A DNA stretch of 51,767 nt from Planctomycetales bacterium (GTDB taxonomy: Bacteria > Planctomycetota > Planctomycetia > Planctomycetales > Planctomycetaceae): NCBI GenBank assembly GCA_026400835.1, contig JAPLOA010000073.1, positions 1-51,767 of the forward strand, given 5' to 3'. Of this stretch, positions 1 to 8,581 are shown piece by piece; the stretch's first letter is position 1, and each line of letters begins with the position of its first letter. The notes beneath the pieces were generated by a model. That model was given only the letters and a program-made list of their open reading frames with translations. It did not search any database and had not been told where the DNA came from. The position numbers and the translations under genes are program-made.

Positions 1-6
1 GACTGC

Positions 7-1062
7 TCATCGTGCCACCCCCTGCAGATAACGCTCTGCAGCATCACGTTGAGTCGCCGCTGTGTAACCAGACTGGAACAACCAAAAACGCCACTTGCCG
101 AAAGCTGCTCCTGGCTCATCCGGCTTTCTGTATTCTTCTACCGGCAGTCCTGCGTTTTCGCTAAACACGTACAACATCCCGTTGCCGTTATGGTCAAGCG
201 TTGCTGATATGCCGTGATCTTTTCCCGGTCGTGTCCAGAATTTCTCCTGACCATGCCAACCGAAGTCGCGGAGTAAGTCAGGCCACGGGGTGCTTTCAAT
301 ATGTGCTTCGGCCTGCGTTACGCTGCCACCGTTCCCCGCCACTGGCCGCTGCGTATAAACACGAGGCGGAGGTGGATCAGGTTTTCGATCAGGATCAAAG
401 TCGCCCATGATGCCGAGAACATCAGGAACATTGGTCGGCAGGTACAACATCAGATCAATGGATTCCTGAGCATCCAGCCATGCAGCATCGCCCCAGAATT
501 GCGACACATGCGGCCGCTTGTGATGGTGTCCGGGAAGACGTACACCGTTGCCCCATGACTTTGCTGATCTCTGCTTCGGATTCGTCTCAATGTCGTCAGT
601 GGGATAATCACTGCGCAGAAACTTGGCGAAACGATAGGCCGCGTCAATTGATACCGATGGATCGAACAGCACCCACAAGTGCAGTCCGCCTTGACCATCG
701 GAATCTTCCAGGGCACAGATAACACCCAGCTCCGTCAACGTGTTGAGGATGCCGGTCGCAATGTTCAGGTTCCGTTGAGCAACATTGGGATCAGAGTCGT
801 GATTGTCGAAGTCGAGGCACACCCACTTACAATGCCCGTCCGCGTTGTGACTGTAGACCACTGTTGGTGCCAGTCGCTGACAATTGCTTCGCAGTTGACT
901 GGCCACGTCGCCCGGAGAGGCACACCATCCTTTGTGCGTCCAGTATGTCGCCTGATCAGTCCGATTCACCATCCGGCGAATCTGCCAATCAGCGATATGT
1001 TTGGCGTTCTGCTGCCAATGCGTTTTTGCAATTGAATGACTTTGGTCTTCATGTAAAATCAT
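7..1062 (-). CDS. Archaeo-eukaryotic-type primase-polymerase (PrimPol-like) of an integrated element
   Basis: A 351-aa protein that looks like a small AEP-superfamily primase/polymerase, the type carried by phages and integrative elements to prime their own replication. Visible marks are the acidic motif CLDFDNHD (first catalytic Asp pair, about residue 90), the motif DSDGQGGLHLWVLFD (about residues 127-141; AEP proteins carry a similar S-x-G-x-H-x-W block) and GNGVRLPGHHHKR (about residues 176-188), all typical of element-borne primases. No helicase domain is fused, so a helicase would have to be separate. The frame stays open upstream to 1299, but that stretch overlaps the neighbouring gene and lacks family features; the ATG at 1060-1062 starts just before conserved-looking sequence, with only a weak GGA ribosome site. 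The TGA stop lies at 7-9, so the C-terminus is complete. Family placement is confident; the exact role is inferred. Confidence 0.72.
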   Translation of the reverse strand: MILHEDQSHSIAKTHWQQNAKHIADWQIRRMVNRTDQATYWTHKGWCASPGDVASQLRSNCQRLAPTVVYSHNADGHCKWVCLDFDNHDSDPNVAQRNLNIATGILNTLTELGVICALEDSDGQGGLHLWVLFDPSVSIDAAYRFAKFLRSDYPTDDIETNPKQRSAKSWGNGVRLPGHHHKRPHVSQFWGDAAWLDAQESIDLMLYLPTNVPDVLGIMGDFDPDRKPDPPPPRVYTQRPVAGNGGSVTQAEAHIESTPWPDLLRDFGWHGQEKFWTRPGKDHGISATLDHNGNGMLYVFSENAGLPVEEYRKPDEPGAAFGKWRFWLFQSGYTAATQRDAAERYLQGVAR

Positions 1063-1127
1063 CTGTGTGTCCGTTCGTTGAAAGCTGCCCTGCCAGGCAG
1101 TTGAATTGAAAATGTTGTCGCAAGAAA

Positions 1128-1164
1128 GCCTGCTATTGGTTCCCACCGGTAGTGGGCTTTTTTT
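1128..1164 (+). terminator. Rho-independent-terminator-like hairpin between the two element genes
   Basis: On the plus strand GCCTGCTAT (1128-1136) pairs with GTAGTGGGC (1149-1157) using G-U wobbles, and a competing CCCAC/GTGGG hairpin (1142-1156) overlaps it; seven T residues follow. Both flanking genes run on the minus strand, so this terminator faces the wrong way for them. It either ends an unseen plus-strand transcript or marks a structured leader of the primase gene read from the minus strand. A second short hairpin, CTGCC/GGCAG (1085-1100), lies next to it. Confidence 0.45.
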
Positions 1165-2227
1165 ATTTTGCTTGAGTCCATTTTTTCTCACGCTTCCAGC
1201 CGAGTTTATCCATGAACCATTGGCACAACTGCTCTGCTGATTCGTGTTGCATTTTGTCGAAAAGCGACTGACAAAAGTCATCGAGATTCTCAGGGTCATC
1301 TGCTGAGGAATCTGCTTGGCCGAACAAGGCCACTGCCCCGTCTGTGTACGCCCTGTAGTCTGCAGGCTTCGACGTAAACGTCATCACCGGCGTAGTTCTT
1401 GTGGAGGCAGGCAGTGGTATGTCGTGCGTTTTTTCAGCCCGCGACCTAAACGTCATCTTAGGATCCGCTGGCTTCGCTGCCACGGGCTTCTCTGTCGCCT
1501 TCGCTGGCTTGACCGTCTCCACCGCAGCGTTCAACGTGATCTCGCCGCGCTCGACCGCTGCCACCGTTTCAGGCGTTGCTGTCTTACGGATCTTGCGAGC
1601 CTGCTTTACAGAATCCACGCTGACATTCAGCATCCCCGCTGCTTCTGCCTGCGTTGGCTGAGATAGCGGAATTCCGCTATCTGGTTTCTGGACGAATCGC
1701 GGGCGAATGCGTGCTCCGTGATGCAAAGACTTGAGTTGTTCCAGCGTCACATTGCTGACACCAAGCAAACGTACTCGACCGCTGTCGTGAATTTCCTCCA
1801 TGGCACGCCAGGCCGCCCAATCGTCTGGCGCAAGACCGATTCGCTGAGTGGGGCCGTGCAGCACGTAGGAATCGATGAACTCAGTGCCCAGATGTTCGAG
1901 CGACGAGGCAAACGATTGTTCCACCTGTGTTGCGATCGAGGCGGCGGGATCATATGGCAGACGATGATCCTGGCCGCTCCGGAAGGTGAACTTTGTTTGC
2001 AGGAACAGATCCTGACGGGTGACCAGTCGACTCGCAATCGCGGCCTTGATGGCTTCCCCGACCGCTGCTTCGTAATAGTGGCGTCGCTGATTGGCCGTGT
2101 CGATTCCACGAAACCCCTGTCGCAGTGCCAACTCAGTCAGGCGCTGCGTCTCATTCTCTTTCCACGCGGTTCCGTAGAGGAATCGAGGCGATGGAATATC
2201 GGCGCAGTCAGGTTTTTGAAGTGTCAT
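1163..2227 (-). CDS. Chimeric frame: N-terminal half of an aldo/keto reductase joined to an element-derived ParB-like C-terminal domain
   Basis: Residues 1-180 are the first half of an aldo/keto reductase: a start like other members, GIDTANQRRHYYEAAVGEAI (residues 41-60) with the catalytic Asp/Tyr region, Lys79 in LFLQTKF, and LHGP with catalytic His124. The barrel stops abruptly after RPRFVQ (Gln180), where family members normally continue into the second half of the barrel. From Lys181 the protein is of another kind: a helix-turn-helix-like segment SQPTQAEAAGMLNVSVDSVK (residues 189-208) followed by RKIRKTATPETVAAVERGEI, a pattern common in phage and plasmid ParB-like or regulator proteins, then a Lys/Ala/Pro-rich linker and an acidic tail. 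The reductase cannot form a full barrel, so the product is probably non-functional as an enzyme. The likely cause is integration of an element, or a deletion, at about 1687/1688. The true 3' half of the reductase is not in the window. Confidence 0.75.
   Translation of the reverse strand: MTLQKPDCADIPSPRFLYGTAWKENETQRLTELALRQGFRGIDTANQRRHYYEAAVGEAIKAAIASRLVTRQDLFLQTKFTFRSGQDHRLPYDPAASIATQVEQSFASSLEHLGTEFIDSYVLHGPTQRIGLAPDDWAAWRAMEEIHDSGRVRLLGVSNVTLEQLKSLHHGARIRPRFVQKPDSGIPLSQPTQAEAAGMLNVSVDSVKQARKIRKTATPETVAAVERGEITLNAAVETVKPAKATEKPVAAKPADPKMTFRSRAEKTHDIPLPASTRTTPVMTFTSKPADYRAYTDGAVALFGQADSSADDPENLDDFCQSLFDKMQHESAEQLCQWFMDKLGWKREKKWTQAK
1663..1680. repeat. 18-bp perfect palindrome beside the chimera junction
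   Basis: ATAGCGGAATTCCGCTAT is a perfect palindrome with an EcoRI core, seven bases on the element side of the point where aldo/keto reductase coding sequence ends. It is inside the chimeric coding sequence. It could be part of an attachment site or a dimeric protein's binding site; neither can be shown from the sequence alone. Confidence 0.5.
1681..1694. other. Inferred junction between host aldo/keto reductase and integrated element
   Basis: The codon for Gln180 (1688-1690, minus strand) is the last that fits the aldo/keto reductase family; the next codon (1685-1687) begins unrelated sequence resembling mobile-element DNA-binding proteins. The break is placed by protein homology only, so the exact base is uncertain by several nucleotides. 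Confidence 0.55.
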
Positions 2228-2597
2228 GTCGTTTCCGAATTCCAGTGTCCACTCAGTGTAACTTCAGAGGGCAAGAACTTCTTGAAAGCAACCAGACTCG
2301 TCTGGACAAGGACTTTGCATCGTAGTCACATCGAGGTCGAGCAACCATCAACAGTGTTCCAGACGTCGCTGACCGGTGCAGTCGCGGATTTCAGTAGGTC
2401 CTGCCTGCCGGGCAGGACTTCGCGGCTTGCCGCGACGTGTGTGCATTTGAACTATCGAAAGTCGGCAGCGATTTCTCTCGTCACGTTGCTCAGTCACATC
2501 TTCGTTTGCCCCCAGTGGTTCGCCTTGCGGCGAAAATCCTTTCCGGCAGAAAGGATCTACATTGCGGGCATCGTCGGACAAGAATGTCCAACATACC
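2228..2597. other. Intergenic region with clustered hairpins
   Basis: No credible gene. Besides the 69-nt repeat at 2377-2445 it holds a chain of small inverted repeats: GGTTCGCC/GGCGAA near 2518-2534, ATCCTTTC/GAAAGGAT near 2536-2556, and GGACA/TGTCC near 2576-2589. It separates tgt from the reductase 5' half. Confidence 0.5.
2377..2445 (-). repeat. 69-nt dispersed palindromic repeat, copy 1
   Basis: Read on the minus strand this begins TGCACACA and ends CGACTGCA, and contains two hairpins, GTCGCGGC/GCCGCGA and GTCCTGCC/GGCAGGAC. A second copy with 63 of 69 identical bases lies at 47499-47567 on the plus strand. This resembles a REP or MITE-like intergenic repeat. Confidence 0.8.
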
Positions 2598-3716
2598 TCA
2601 AACCGCAGATCCCCAGCGAGCCAGCAATGCGGCTCGATGTTCCGCCAGGTTTCCGGCGACGATAGCTTTTCTCAGCCCACGAACCAGTCGCTGGTAAAAA
2701 GCGACATTGTGTAACGACAAGAGAATCGGCCCGAGCATTTCTTTCGCCACGAACAGATGCCGCAGGTACGCTCGTGAGAACCGAGTACATGCAGTGCAAT
2801 CGCACTCGGCATCCAGAGGACTCTCATCCCTCTGATGAACCGCGTTTCGCAGCCGAACCGGTCCCGTGCTGGTGAAGGCCATCGCGTTGCGACCGTTGCG
2901 AGTCGGCATGACACAATCAAACATGTCGATGCCACGCGTGACGGCTTCAACGATATCTTCAGGCCGACCGACTCCCATCAAGTAACGAGGCTTGTTCGCC
3001 GGCAAAATCGGAACCGTACAGTCGAGCGTCTGATACATCAGTTCAGGGGCTTCACCAACACTGAGCCCACCGACCGCATAGCCTGGGAAATCTATTGGCA
3101 GAAGTGCTTCGGCCGATCTTTGACGCATGGCGGGATGAATTCCGCCCTGCACAATTCCGAACAGAGCCTGGTCCGATCGTTTTTGAGCATCCCGGCATCG
3201 CCATGCCCAGCGAGTTGTCCGATCCACGGCGACTCGAATCTTCTCGATCGATTCGCCTGATGGAGGACACTCATCCAGGCACATCATCACGTCTGCACCC
3301 AGTTGCTCCTGAATCTCGATAGCTCGTTCTGGTGAGAGTTCCAGAGTGCTGCCATCGATATGCGATTTGAAGACGACTTTCTCATCCGTCATCTTCCGCA
3401 TCTGAGCCAGGCTGAAGACCTGAAATCCTCCACTGTCGGTCAGGATCGGTCCCTGCCAGTCCATGAAGCGATGCAGGCCACCCATCTCGGCAACGATTTC
3501 CGAACCGGGGCGCAGGGCAAGATGATACGTGTTGGCCAGCACCATCTGGGCACCGGCTTCACGCAACTGAGCAGGCAGCAGTCCTTTGACTGTCGCAAGA
3601 GTACCCACTGGCATGAACGCCGGTGTATCGACAACTCCGTGCGGCGTCACCCATCGCCCAGCGCGGCCGGACGTGGTGGGATCGGTCGCATCGAGATGGA
3701 ATTCAAAGGCTGACAT
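2598..3716 (-). CDS. tgt: Queuine tRNA-ribosyltransferase (tRNA-guanine transglycosylase)
   Basis: This cytoplasmic enzyme swaps guanine-34 for preQ1 in the anticodon of GUN tRNAs during queuosine synthesis. The 372-aa protein has the usual family length. [13 protein letters not shown] (residues 91-103) carries the substrate-binding Asp94; GIVQGG (residues 187-192) and [17 protein letters not shown] (from residue 261) carry the nucleophile Asp264; the zinc site is Cys305-x-Cys307-x2-Cys310 with a following His. The frame extends 56 codons upstream, but that part has no family similarity and overlaps the upstream gene; the ATG at 3714-3716 matches the usual start. It lies 22 bases after the stop of the SEC-C/TPR gene on the same strand, so the two are probably cotranscribed. 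No other queuosine gene is nearby. Confidence 0.95.
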   Translation of the reverse strand: MSAFEFHLDATDPTTSGRAGRWVTPHGVVDTPAFMPVGTLATVKGLLPAQLREAGAQMVLANTYHLALRPGSEIVAEMGGLHRFMDWQGPILTDSGGFQVFSLAQMRKMTDEKVVFKSHIDGSTLELSPERAIEIQEQLGADVMMCLDECPPSGESIEKIRVAVDRTTRWAWRCRDAQKRSDQALFGIVQGGIHPAMRQRSAEALLPIDFPGYAVGGLSVGEAPELMYQTLDCTVPILPANKPRYLMGVGRPEDIVEAVTRGIDMFDCVMPTRNGRNAMAFTSTGPVRLRNAVHQRDESPLDAECDCTACTRFSRAYLRHLFVAKEMLGPILLSLHNVAFYQRLVRGLRKAIVAGNLAEHRAALLARWGSAV

Positions 3717-3738
3717 CTTTTCTGGGCTACAATCTGAC

Positions 3739-5895
3739 TTACTGTCCTGGCAACCAGAGCTGTCCGCCGCCTGTCGCCGGTGCATTCTCTGCGCCCGGAG
3801 TCCACAGGCCGCCCGATGATGAACCGACCGCGTACAGTCCGCCTTCAAGTTCTGAAGCGAGTTCAGGACAGCCTGCATTCTCAAGCTGCTCGATAATCAC
3901 GTTTTCGATCTCCGGGATCTTATGCAAATATCGATCGCGGAATTTGTGCAGCAGCGGCTTCAGCTGTGGATCGGTCGGATCTTCCAGGCGGAACGCGAGT
4001 TCGCGAATGTCGAGTTCCAGATGAACTCGGAACGCATCGCCGCCCGGCTCGATTGCCTGACGAGCATTCTCCAGGCAGGTGAAGGTGAAATCATCGCTTT
4101 CTTCGACGCGAGCAATCGCAGCTCGCATCAACCATGCGCGACGAGCACCAAATTCCTTGAGAGCTGCAGGCCGGCGGAGGATTTCATCAAGACCGTTGCG
4201 AACTTCGTTGCGGAGGCCCAGCACAGAACATCGATTTGTAAACTCGGACAATTGATTGTCCGCCAGCCTGGCCACATCCAGACGTTCGTACTGCATCGCC
4301 GGAATAGCTGCCATGGCGGCATTCGCCGGGATCTCTTTCGACTGGCGAGCAGGCAGAGTCAATCGCTGACGCAGTGCCCTGAGATCCGGGGCCTGATCGT
4401 AATTGGCAGCAACCGACAGCATCACAAGCAGACTGGCTCCCAGCTTCGTTTTGAGCGATTCCTCTTTCGAAGCTTCCAAAGCCGACTTGCCTCCCAACGT
4501 GGCGAGCGGCAGGTTTAGCCAGGCTTCGATGGCCTGTGGTTCCACGGAGCGAATGAGAGACTTGAAACGCTTCTGAGTCAAACCGGTCGGACAATAGTAG
4601 CGACGATCGAACGGGCGAGCTTCCGCACGCTCATAATCCGTCACGGACTTTTTCTCTTCATCCGCTGATGTCAGGATCAGGTCTCCGGCGATTCCACGAA
4701 GTTTGACAATCGCGTTATCGATCTGATTTTCTGTCGCCGTGACGACCAGAAACGGATCAGTGATCGAAGCGGCAGCGGCTTCATCCGCATCAAGGATATC
4801 GTAGAGATCCAGATCTGCGATGGATTCCGGCAGTTTCGAAGCATCTGTTACTTCTTCTGCAGTCACGACGCTGGATAGCAGAACCATCATCGCGGCATGG
4901 CCCGTGCCATTGGGGTGATGGCAGTGCTCATGGTCGTGAGTATCATTGCGTTTGAAGACAGGGTCGCTTTCGAGACGCGTCAGGAATTCTGACATCGATC
5001 GGACATTTAGCCGCACTGCGACAGTGCTGTATCGCTCGGTCGAGAGTGTGATATCAATCTGCTGAGCAAGAGCTTCGGCTTCGATGGCCTGATCATAATC
5101 GTGCAGCAGTGTTGCGGCATGGTGCAACGACGCGGCGGCTTCGGCAATGCGACCGTCCCACGCCTGGCAAAGTCCCATGTTGTACCAGATCGCACCTTCG
5201 GTTGGATATGAGTCCGCAAGGCGGTTGTAGAGAATTGCGGCCGGTTCCCAGCAGCCAAGTACGCTCAGCTTGCGTGCTCGCATATCCTGCTGAGTGGCTT
5301 CTTCGCTGCAGGTGATCGGCAGGAGCTGATAAGCACTGCGGAAATGGAACGGTAGTGATGATTCTGACTCAAAGCTGACCAGTTGGAGCACGAGCTGTTT
5401 CTGACGCTCACCGGTTGACATGCGGACGGCCAGAGCCAGGTGCTCACGAGCCGACAGCAGACAACCAGCCTTTGCCATGCCCGAGGCGATCATCGCGGCG
5501 AGATAGGCAATTCCCAAAGGCTGAGTCTTAGAGCACAACTGGAACGTGCGGTGGAGAATTCGGCGAGAGGCTTCGAATCCATCTTCTTTGAGGCTGATTT
5601 CGGCGAGAGACAGCAGGATGCCTGGATGATCCGGATGACTCTTCAGGAAATCCGCAGCGACTTTGCGAGCTTCTGCGGTTTGGCCCATTTCGTAAAGAGT
5701 TGATGTCAGTTCTCGAGCAACGACATCCTTGTCAGGATTCTTCTTCAGGAGATCGCTGAATATTTTAGCTGCGGCCTCAGGCTGGTTATCACGAATACGG
5801 AAGGCCCTCTGAAGATCCGGCAGGATTTCTCCGCAGCAGAATTTCAGCTTCTTACCACTGCCACAAGGGCACATTGAGTACGGGTCGTTGGCCAT
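3739..5895 (-). CDS. SEC-C zinc-motif protein with TPR repeats
   Basis: A 718-aa protein with no signal peptide. It opens with a SEC-C zinc motif, Cys9-x-Cys11-x8-Cys20-Cys21 within [13 protein letters not shown], the same metal-binding tail that SecA uses to contact SecB and ribosomes. TPR-type helical repeats follow (about residues 35-290). A His-rich patch, HDHEHCHH (residues 320-327), is flanked by further His and could bind metal. The second half (about 340-690) is helical with no recognised domain. The start is at ATG 5893-5895 immediately before the zinc motif. It is upstream of tgt with a 22-base gap. SEC-C plus TPR suggests a cytosolic adaptor near the translocation or translation machinery, but that is inference; proteins of this architecture are mostly uncharacterised. 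Confidence 0.85.
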   Translation of the reverse strand: MANDPYSMCPCGSGKKLKFCCGEILPDLQRAFRIRDNQPEAAAKIFSDLLKKNPDKDVVARELTSTLYEMGQTAEARKVAADFLKSHPDHPGILLSLAEISLKEDGFEASRRILHRTFQLCSKTQPLGIAYLAAMIASGMAKAGCLLSAREHLALAVRMSTGERQKQLVLQLVSFESESSLPFHFRSAYQLLPITCSEEATQQDMRARKLSVLGCWEPAAILYNRLADSYPTEGAIWYNMGLCQAWDGRIAEAAASLHHAATLLHDYDQAIEAEALAQQIDITLSTERYSTVAVRLNVRSMSEFLTRLESDPVFKRNDTHDHEHCHHPNGTGHAAMMVLLSSVVTAEEVTDASKLPESIADLDLYDILDADEAAAASITDPFLVVTATENQIDNAIVKLRGIAGDLILTSADEEKKSVTDYERAEARPFDRRYYCPTGLTQKRFKSLIRSVEPQAIEAWLNLPLATLGGKSALEASKEESLKTKLGASLLVMLSVAANYDQAPDLRALRQRLTLPARQSKEIPANAAMAAIPAMQYERLDVARLADNQLSEFTNRCSVLGLRNEVRNGLDEILRRPAALKEFGARRAWLMRAAIARVEESDDFTFTCLENARQAIEPGGDAFRVHLELDIRELAFRLEDPTDPQLKPLLHKFRDRYLHKIPEIENVIIEQLENAGCPELASELEGGLYAVGSSSGGLWTPGAENAPATGGGQLWLPGQ

Positions 5896-6018
5896 TCAGG
5901 CACCTGTTTCAAAGTTGGACGAATGAAGTTGAATACGGTCGAACAACTGCCCCGAACATTCAGGCCCGGCGGCAGATTTGTTCACCGATGTTGTGTTTTC
6001 TGGTGTTTTCGCCACGCA

Positions 6019-6088
6019 AACATCCCGCGCAGCGAAGAAGGTTTTGCCCCGGAATTTCCAGTGGCAAAGCCTTTGGCCGCGGGATGTT
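6019..6088. repeat. 70-nt imperfect inverted repeat
   Basis: AACATCCCGCG (6019-6029) pairs with CGCGGGATGTT (6078-6088), and the inner arms AAGGTTTTGCC and GGCAAAGCCTT pair with one wobble around a 14-base loop. It fits an intergenic palindromic element rather than a terminator, because no T-run follows. Confidence 0.65.
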
Positions 6089-6295
6089 AACAGATTCTCT
6101 CATTCCTGGCAGTCTGACCGGAATCAATCATTTTCCCAAGCCCAACTTACCCATCACCGTAGCGTGGGCTTCAGCCCACCCGCACTTTCGAACAGTAGCG
6201 AATGTTTGTGCCCCACGCGGCAAACTACCTCGCAACACCACATAAATCAGCTTTTTTTTGCGTCGACAGCACGCCGTAGCGGGCTGTTTAAGCGT

Positions 6296-6356
6296 TTTCG
6301 TTTAGCGGCAAGCCAGTCGCACGCGAAATCGGCGACCACTGGCTTGATAGCCGCCC
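6296..6356. repeat. Degenerate CGTTTA-family palindromic repeat
   Basis: TCGTTTAGCGGCAAGCCAGT faces ACTGGCTTGATAGCCGC, an imperfect version of the CGTTTAGCGGCAAGCCG...CGGCTTGCCGTTAAACG elements found intact at 32097-32162 and 43928-43993. Confidence 0.55.
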
Positions 6357-6666
6357 ATCATTTGCAGGGAATCTCAGCCGCATCGCCGGACAGCTTGCGC
6401 TGTGCCGCTACAACGACCTACATCGCCTCCCTCACCACCATTCGCACCAAATCCGACCTGCCGTTGCGGCGGGAATGCGATTTGCACTCCGCGGCTGCCA
6501 AAAGAGGTTGACGGTCGCGGCAGAGTTATCCGGAGCAGGGCTCAGTGTCGCTGCCTTGTTCATCATCAGTCGCCAGAAAGTCAATCTCGCGCCATCTGTG
6601 GCTGCAGAGAAACCCGGCAAAACACACAAACCTGCTCATCATCCGTTTTTCGTTTTGGGGACGTTC

Positions 6667-8580
6667 ATGACCACGCAAGCTGAGAAGCAACAGTATTCGT
6701 TTCAGGCAGAGATCAGTCAGCTTCTGCAATTGTTGTCTCATTCGCTCTATCAGAATCGTGAGATCACAATCCGAGAACTTGTCTCCAACGCTTCCGACGC
6801 GCTGGACAAATTTCGCTATGTCAGCCTGACCGGCGGTCAGAAACAGGATGCGGATGATCTGAGGATTACGATTGATCCCGACAAAGAATCCCGGGTTCTG
6901 AACATTCGTGACAACGGTGTCGGGATGACTCGCGAAGAACTGGTGAACAACCTTGGTACGATCGCTCGCAGCGGTTCGCTGGAGTTCCTGAAGAAGGCCC
7001 AGAAAGCTGGTGACAAAGATAAGGGTGTTGATCTGTCATTGATTGGTCAGTTCGGTGTTGGGTTCTATTCGGCCTTTATGCTGGCTGATCGTGTCGAAGT
7101 GGTGACCCGCAGCTACACCGAAGAGAATGGCTGGCGATGGGAGTCAACTGGCGACGGCAACTATACCATCAGCGAATTGACCGAACCCGTCGAACGTGGC
7201 ACAAGCATTCGCCTGCACTTGAAGGACGGGCTTGATGAATTCACCGAGCCGGTGCGACTGAAGTACATCCTGCGAAAGTACTCGACATTCGTGCCGCATT
7301 CAATTTATCTTGAAGCGGAGCATATCAATAACCAGCCGCCGATTTGGGTTGAGCCGAAGAATACGGTCACGGAAGAGCAGTACCTTAACTTCTTCGAGTA
7401 CCTGACTCACTACCCCGGCCAGAAACCTTTGTGGCATCTGCACCTGTCAGCAGATTCACCGTTTCAGTTTTATAGTATTCTGTACTGCCCTGACGCGAAC
7501 CTTGAAAAGATGGGCTTCGGCCGTTCAGATCATGGTCTGCATCTTTGTGCCAAGCGTATTCTGGTTCAGAACGACAACCGTGACCTTCTGCCGGATTACC
7601 TGCGATTCCTGCGAGGAATTGTGGATTCAGCCGACCTGCCGCTGAACGTGTCTCGCGAAGCTTTGCAGGACAATACCGTCTTCCGCAAGATGCAGAAGGT
7701 GATTACGAAGAAGGTTCTTGATCATCTCGATTCATTCTCGGAGGAGAACAAAGAATCTTATTTCAAGTTCTATAAGGAGTTTGGCTCGACTCTTCGTGAA
7801 GGCATTACGTCAGACTTTGATAATCGCGATCGTCTGGCCAAGCTTGTGCGATTCGGTTCGACTCATTCGATGGGCACCAGCGAATTGATCTCTCTGTCCG
7901 ACTACTGCAGTCGGCTTCAGGAAGGTCAGGAGCAGATCTACTTTGCGTGTGGAACTGATCCGGATGCTGTGCTGCGAGATCCAAACCTGGAAGTCTTCCG
8001 CTCACGCAATCTGGAAGTGTTGATCCTGACGGATCCAGCCGATGAATTTATCCTGTCGCATCTGCGTGAATTCGACAAGAAGGAAATCGTCTCTGTCGAC
8101 TCAGCCGATCTCAAGCTGCCACCAAAGGCTGATGATCCCGCGAAGTCTGAAGAAGAAAAGGCGGAAGCCGAAAAAGCTGCTCAGAGCGTTCCGGAAAACT
8201 TTGACACCGTGCTTAGTCTGATCAAAGAAGCTCTCGGCGATCAGGTTCAGGAAGTTCGTCGCTCGGAACGATTGACCGAATCGGCTTGCTGTCTCGTGAA
8301 CGCACAAGGTTCCATGAGCACCACTCTGCAGAAGGTTCTGCGGATGAACACGCCGGACTTTGAAATGCAGAAGATGATTCTGGAGTTGAACCCGAATGCG
8401 GAACTGGTGAAACGACTGGCGGAGCTGGCATCGAACTCCGACAATCATCGCTTCATTCAGGACTGCGGTCAGCAGCTGCACGCCAATGCTATGATCATGG
8501 CCGGTCTCGCCCCCAACGGCAACGAAATGGCTGCCAGGTTGCAAAGCTTCATGCTCGAACTGGCGAGCGTGAAGAAGTAG
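6667..8580 (+). CDS. htpG: Molecular chaperone HtpG (Hsp90)
   Basis: The bacterial Hsp90 homologue, an ATP-dependent cytosolic chaperone dimer. The 637-aa protein is of normal family length. The GHKL ATPase domain shows LISNAS-like LVSNASDALDKFR, DNGVGMTREEL, and GQFGVGFYSAFML; the middle domain has the conserved Arg segment (LPLNVSREALQDN); the C-terminal domain includes a Glu/Lys/Ala-rich stretch (SEEEKAEAEKAA) before the dimerisation region. An upstream in-frame ATG at 6475 would add 64 aa without similarity; the ATG at 6667 is preceded by GGGGA (6656-6660) and begins at the family's normal N-terminus, so it is preferred. The next gene starts one base after its stop, implying a shared transcript. 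Confidence 0.96.
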   Translation: MTTQAEKQQYSFQAEISQLLQLLSHSLYQNREITIRELVSNASDALDKFRYVSLTGGQKQDADDLRITIDPDKESRVLNIRDNGVGMTREELVNNLGTIARSGSLEFLKKAQKAGDKDKGVDLSLIGQFGVGFYSAFMLADRVEVVTRSYTEENGWRWESTGDGNYTISELTEPVERGTSIRLHLKDGLDEFTEPVRLKYILRKYSTFVPHSIYLEAEHINNQPPIWVEPKNTVTEEQYLNFFEYLTHYPGQKPLWHLHLSADSPFQFYSILYCPDANLEKMGFGRSDHGLHLCAKRILVQNDNRDLLPDYLRFLRGIVDSADLPLNVSREALQDNTVFRKMQKVITKKVLDHLDSFSEENKESYFKFYKEFGSTLREGITSDFDNRDRLAKLVRFGSTHSMGTSELISLSDYCSRLQEGQEQIYFACGTDPDAVLRDPNLEVFRSRNLEVLILTDPADEFILSHLREFDKKEIVSVDSADLKLPPKADDPAKSEEEKAEAEKAAQSVPENFDTVLSLIKEALGDQVQEVRRSERLTESACCLVNAQGSMSTTLQKVLRMNTPDFEMQKMILELNPNAELVKRLAELASNSDNHRFIQDCGQQLHANAMIMAGLAPNGNEMAARLQSFMLELASVKK

Positions 8581-8581
8581 C

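Larger units (their letters stand above)
5896..6666. other. 771-nt intergenic region rich in inverted repeats
   Basis: Divergent region between the SEC-C/TPR gene and htpG. Open frames here lack family features and ribosome sites, so no gene is called. It holds the long hairpin at 6019-6088, a short GTGGGCT/AGCCCAC hairpin near 6168-6183, a T8 run near 6252-6259 and a degenerate member of the CGTTTA-type repeat at 6296-6356. The promoters of both flanking genes must lie here, but none is clear. Confidence 0.5.

Noticed and set aside
1718-2665. 315-aa plus-strand open frame opposite the reductase part
   Set aside because: It is antisense to recognisable aldo/keto reductase sequence, crosses into repeats, and lacks any recognised domain.
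5978-6511. 177-aa plus-strand frame before htpG
   Set aside because: It runs through palindromic repeats, has no ribosome site and no protein-like features.
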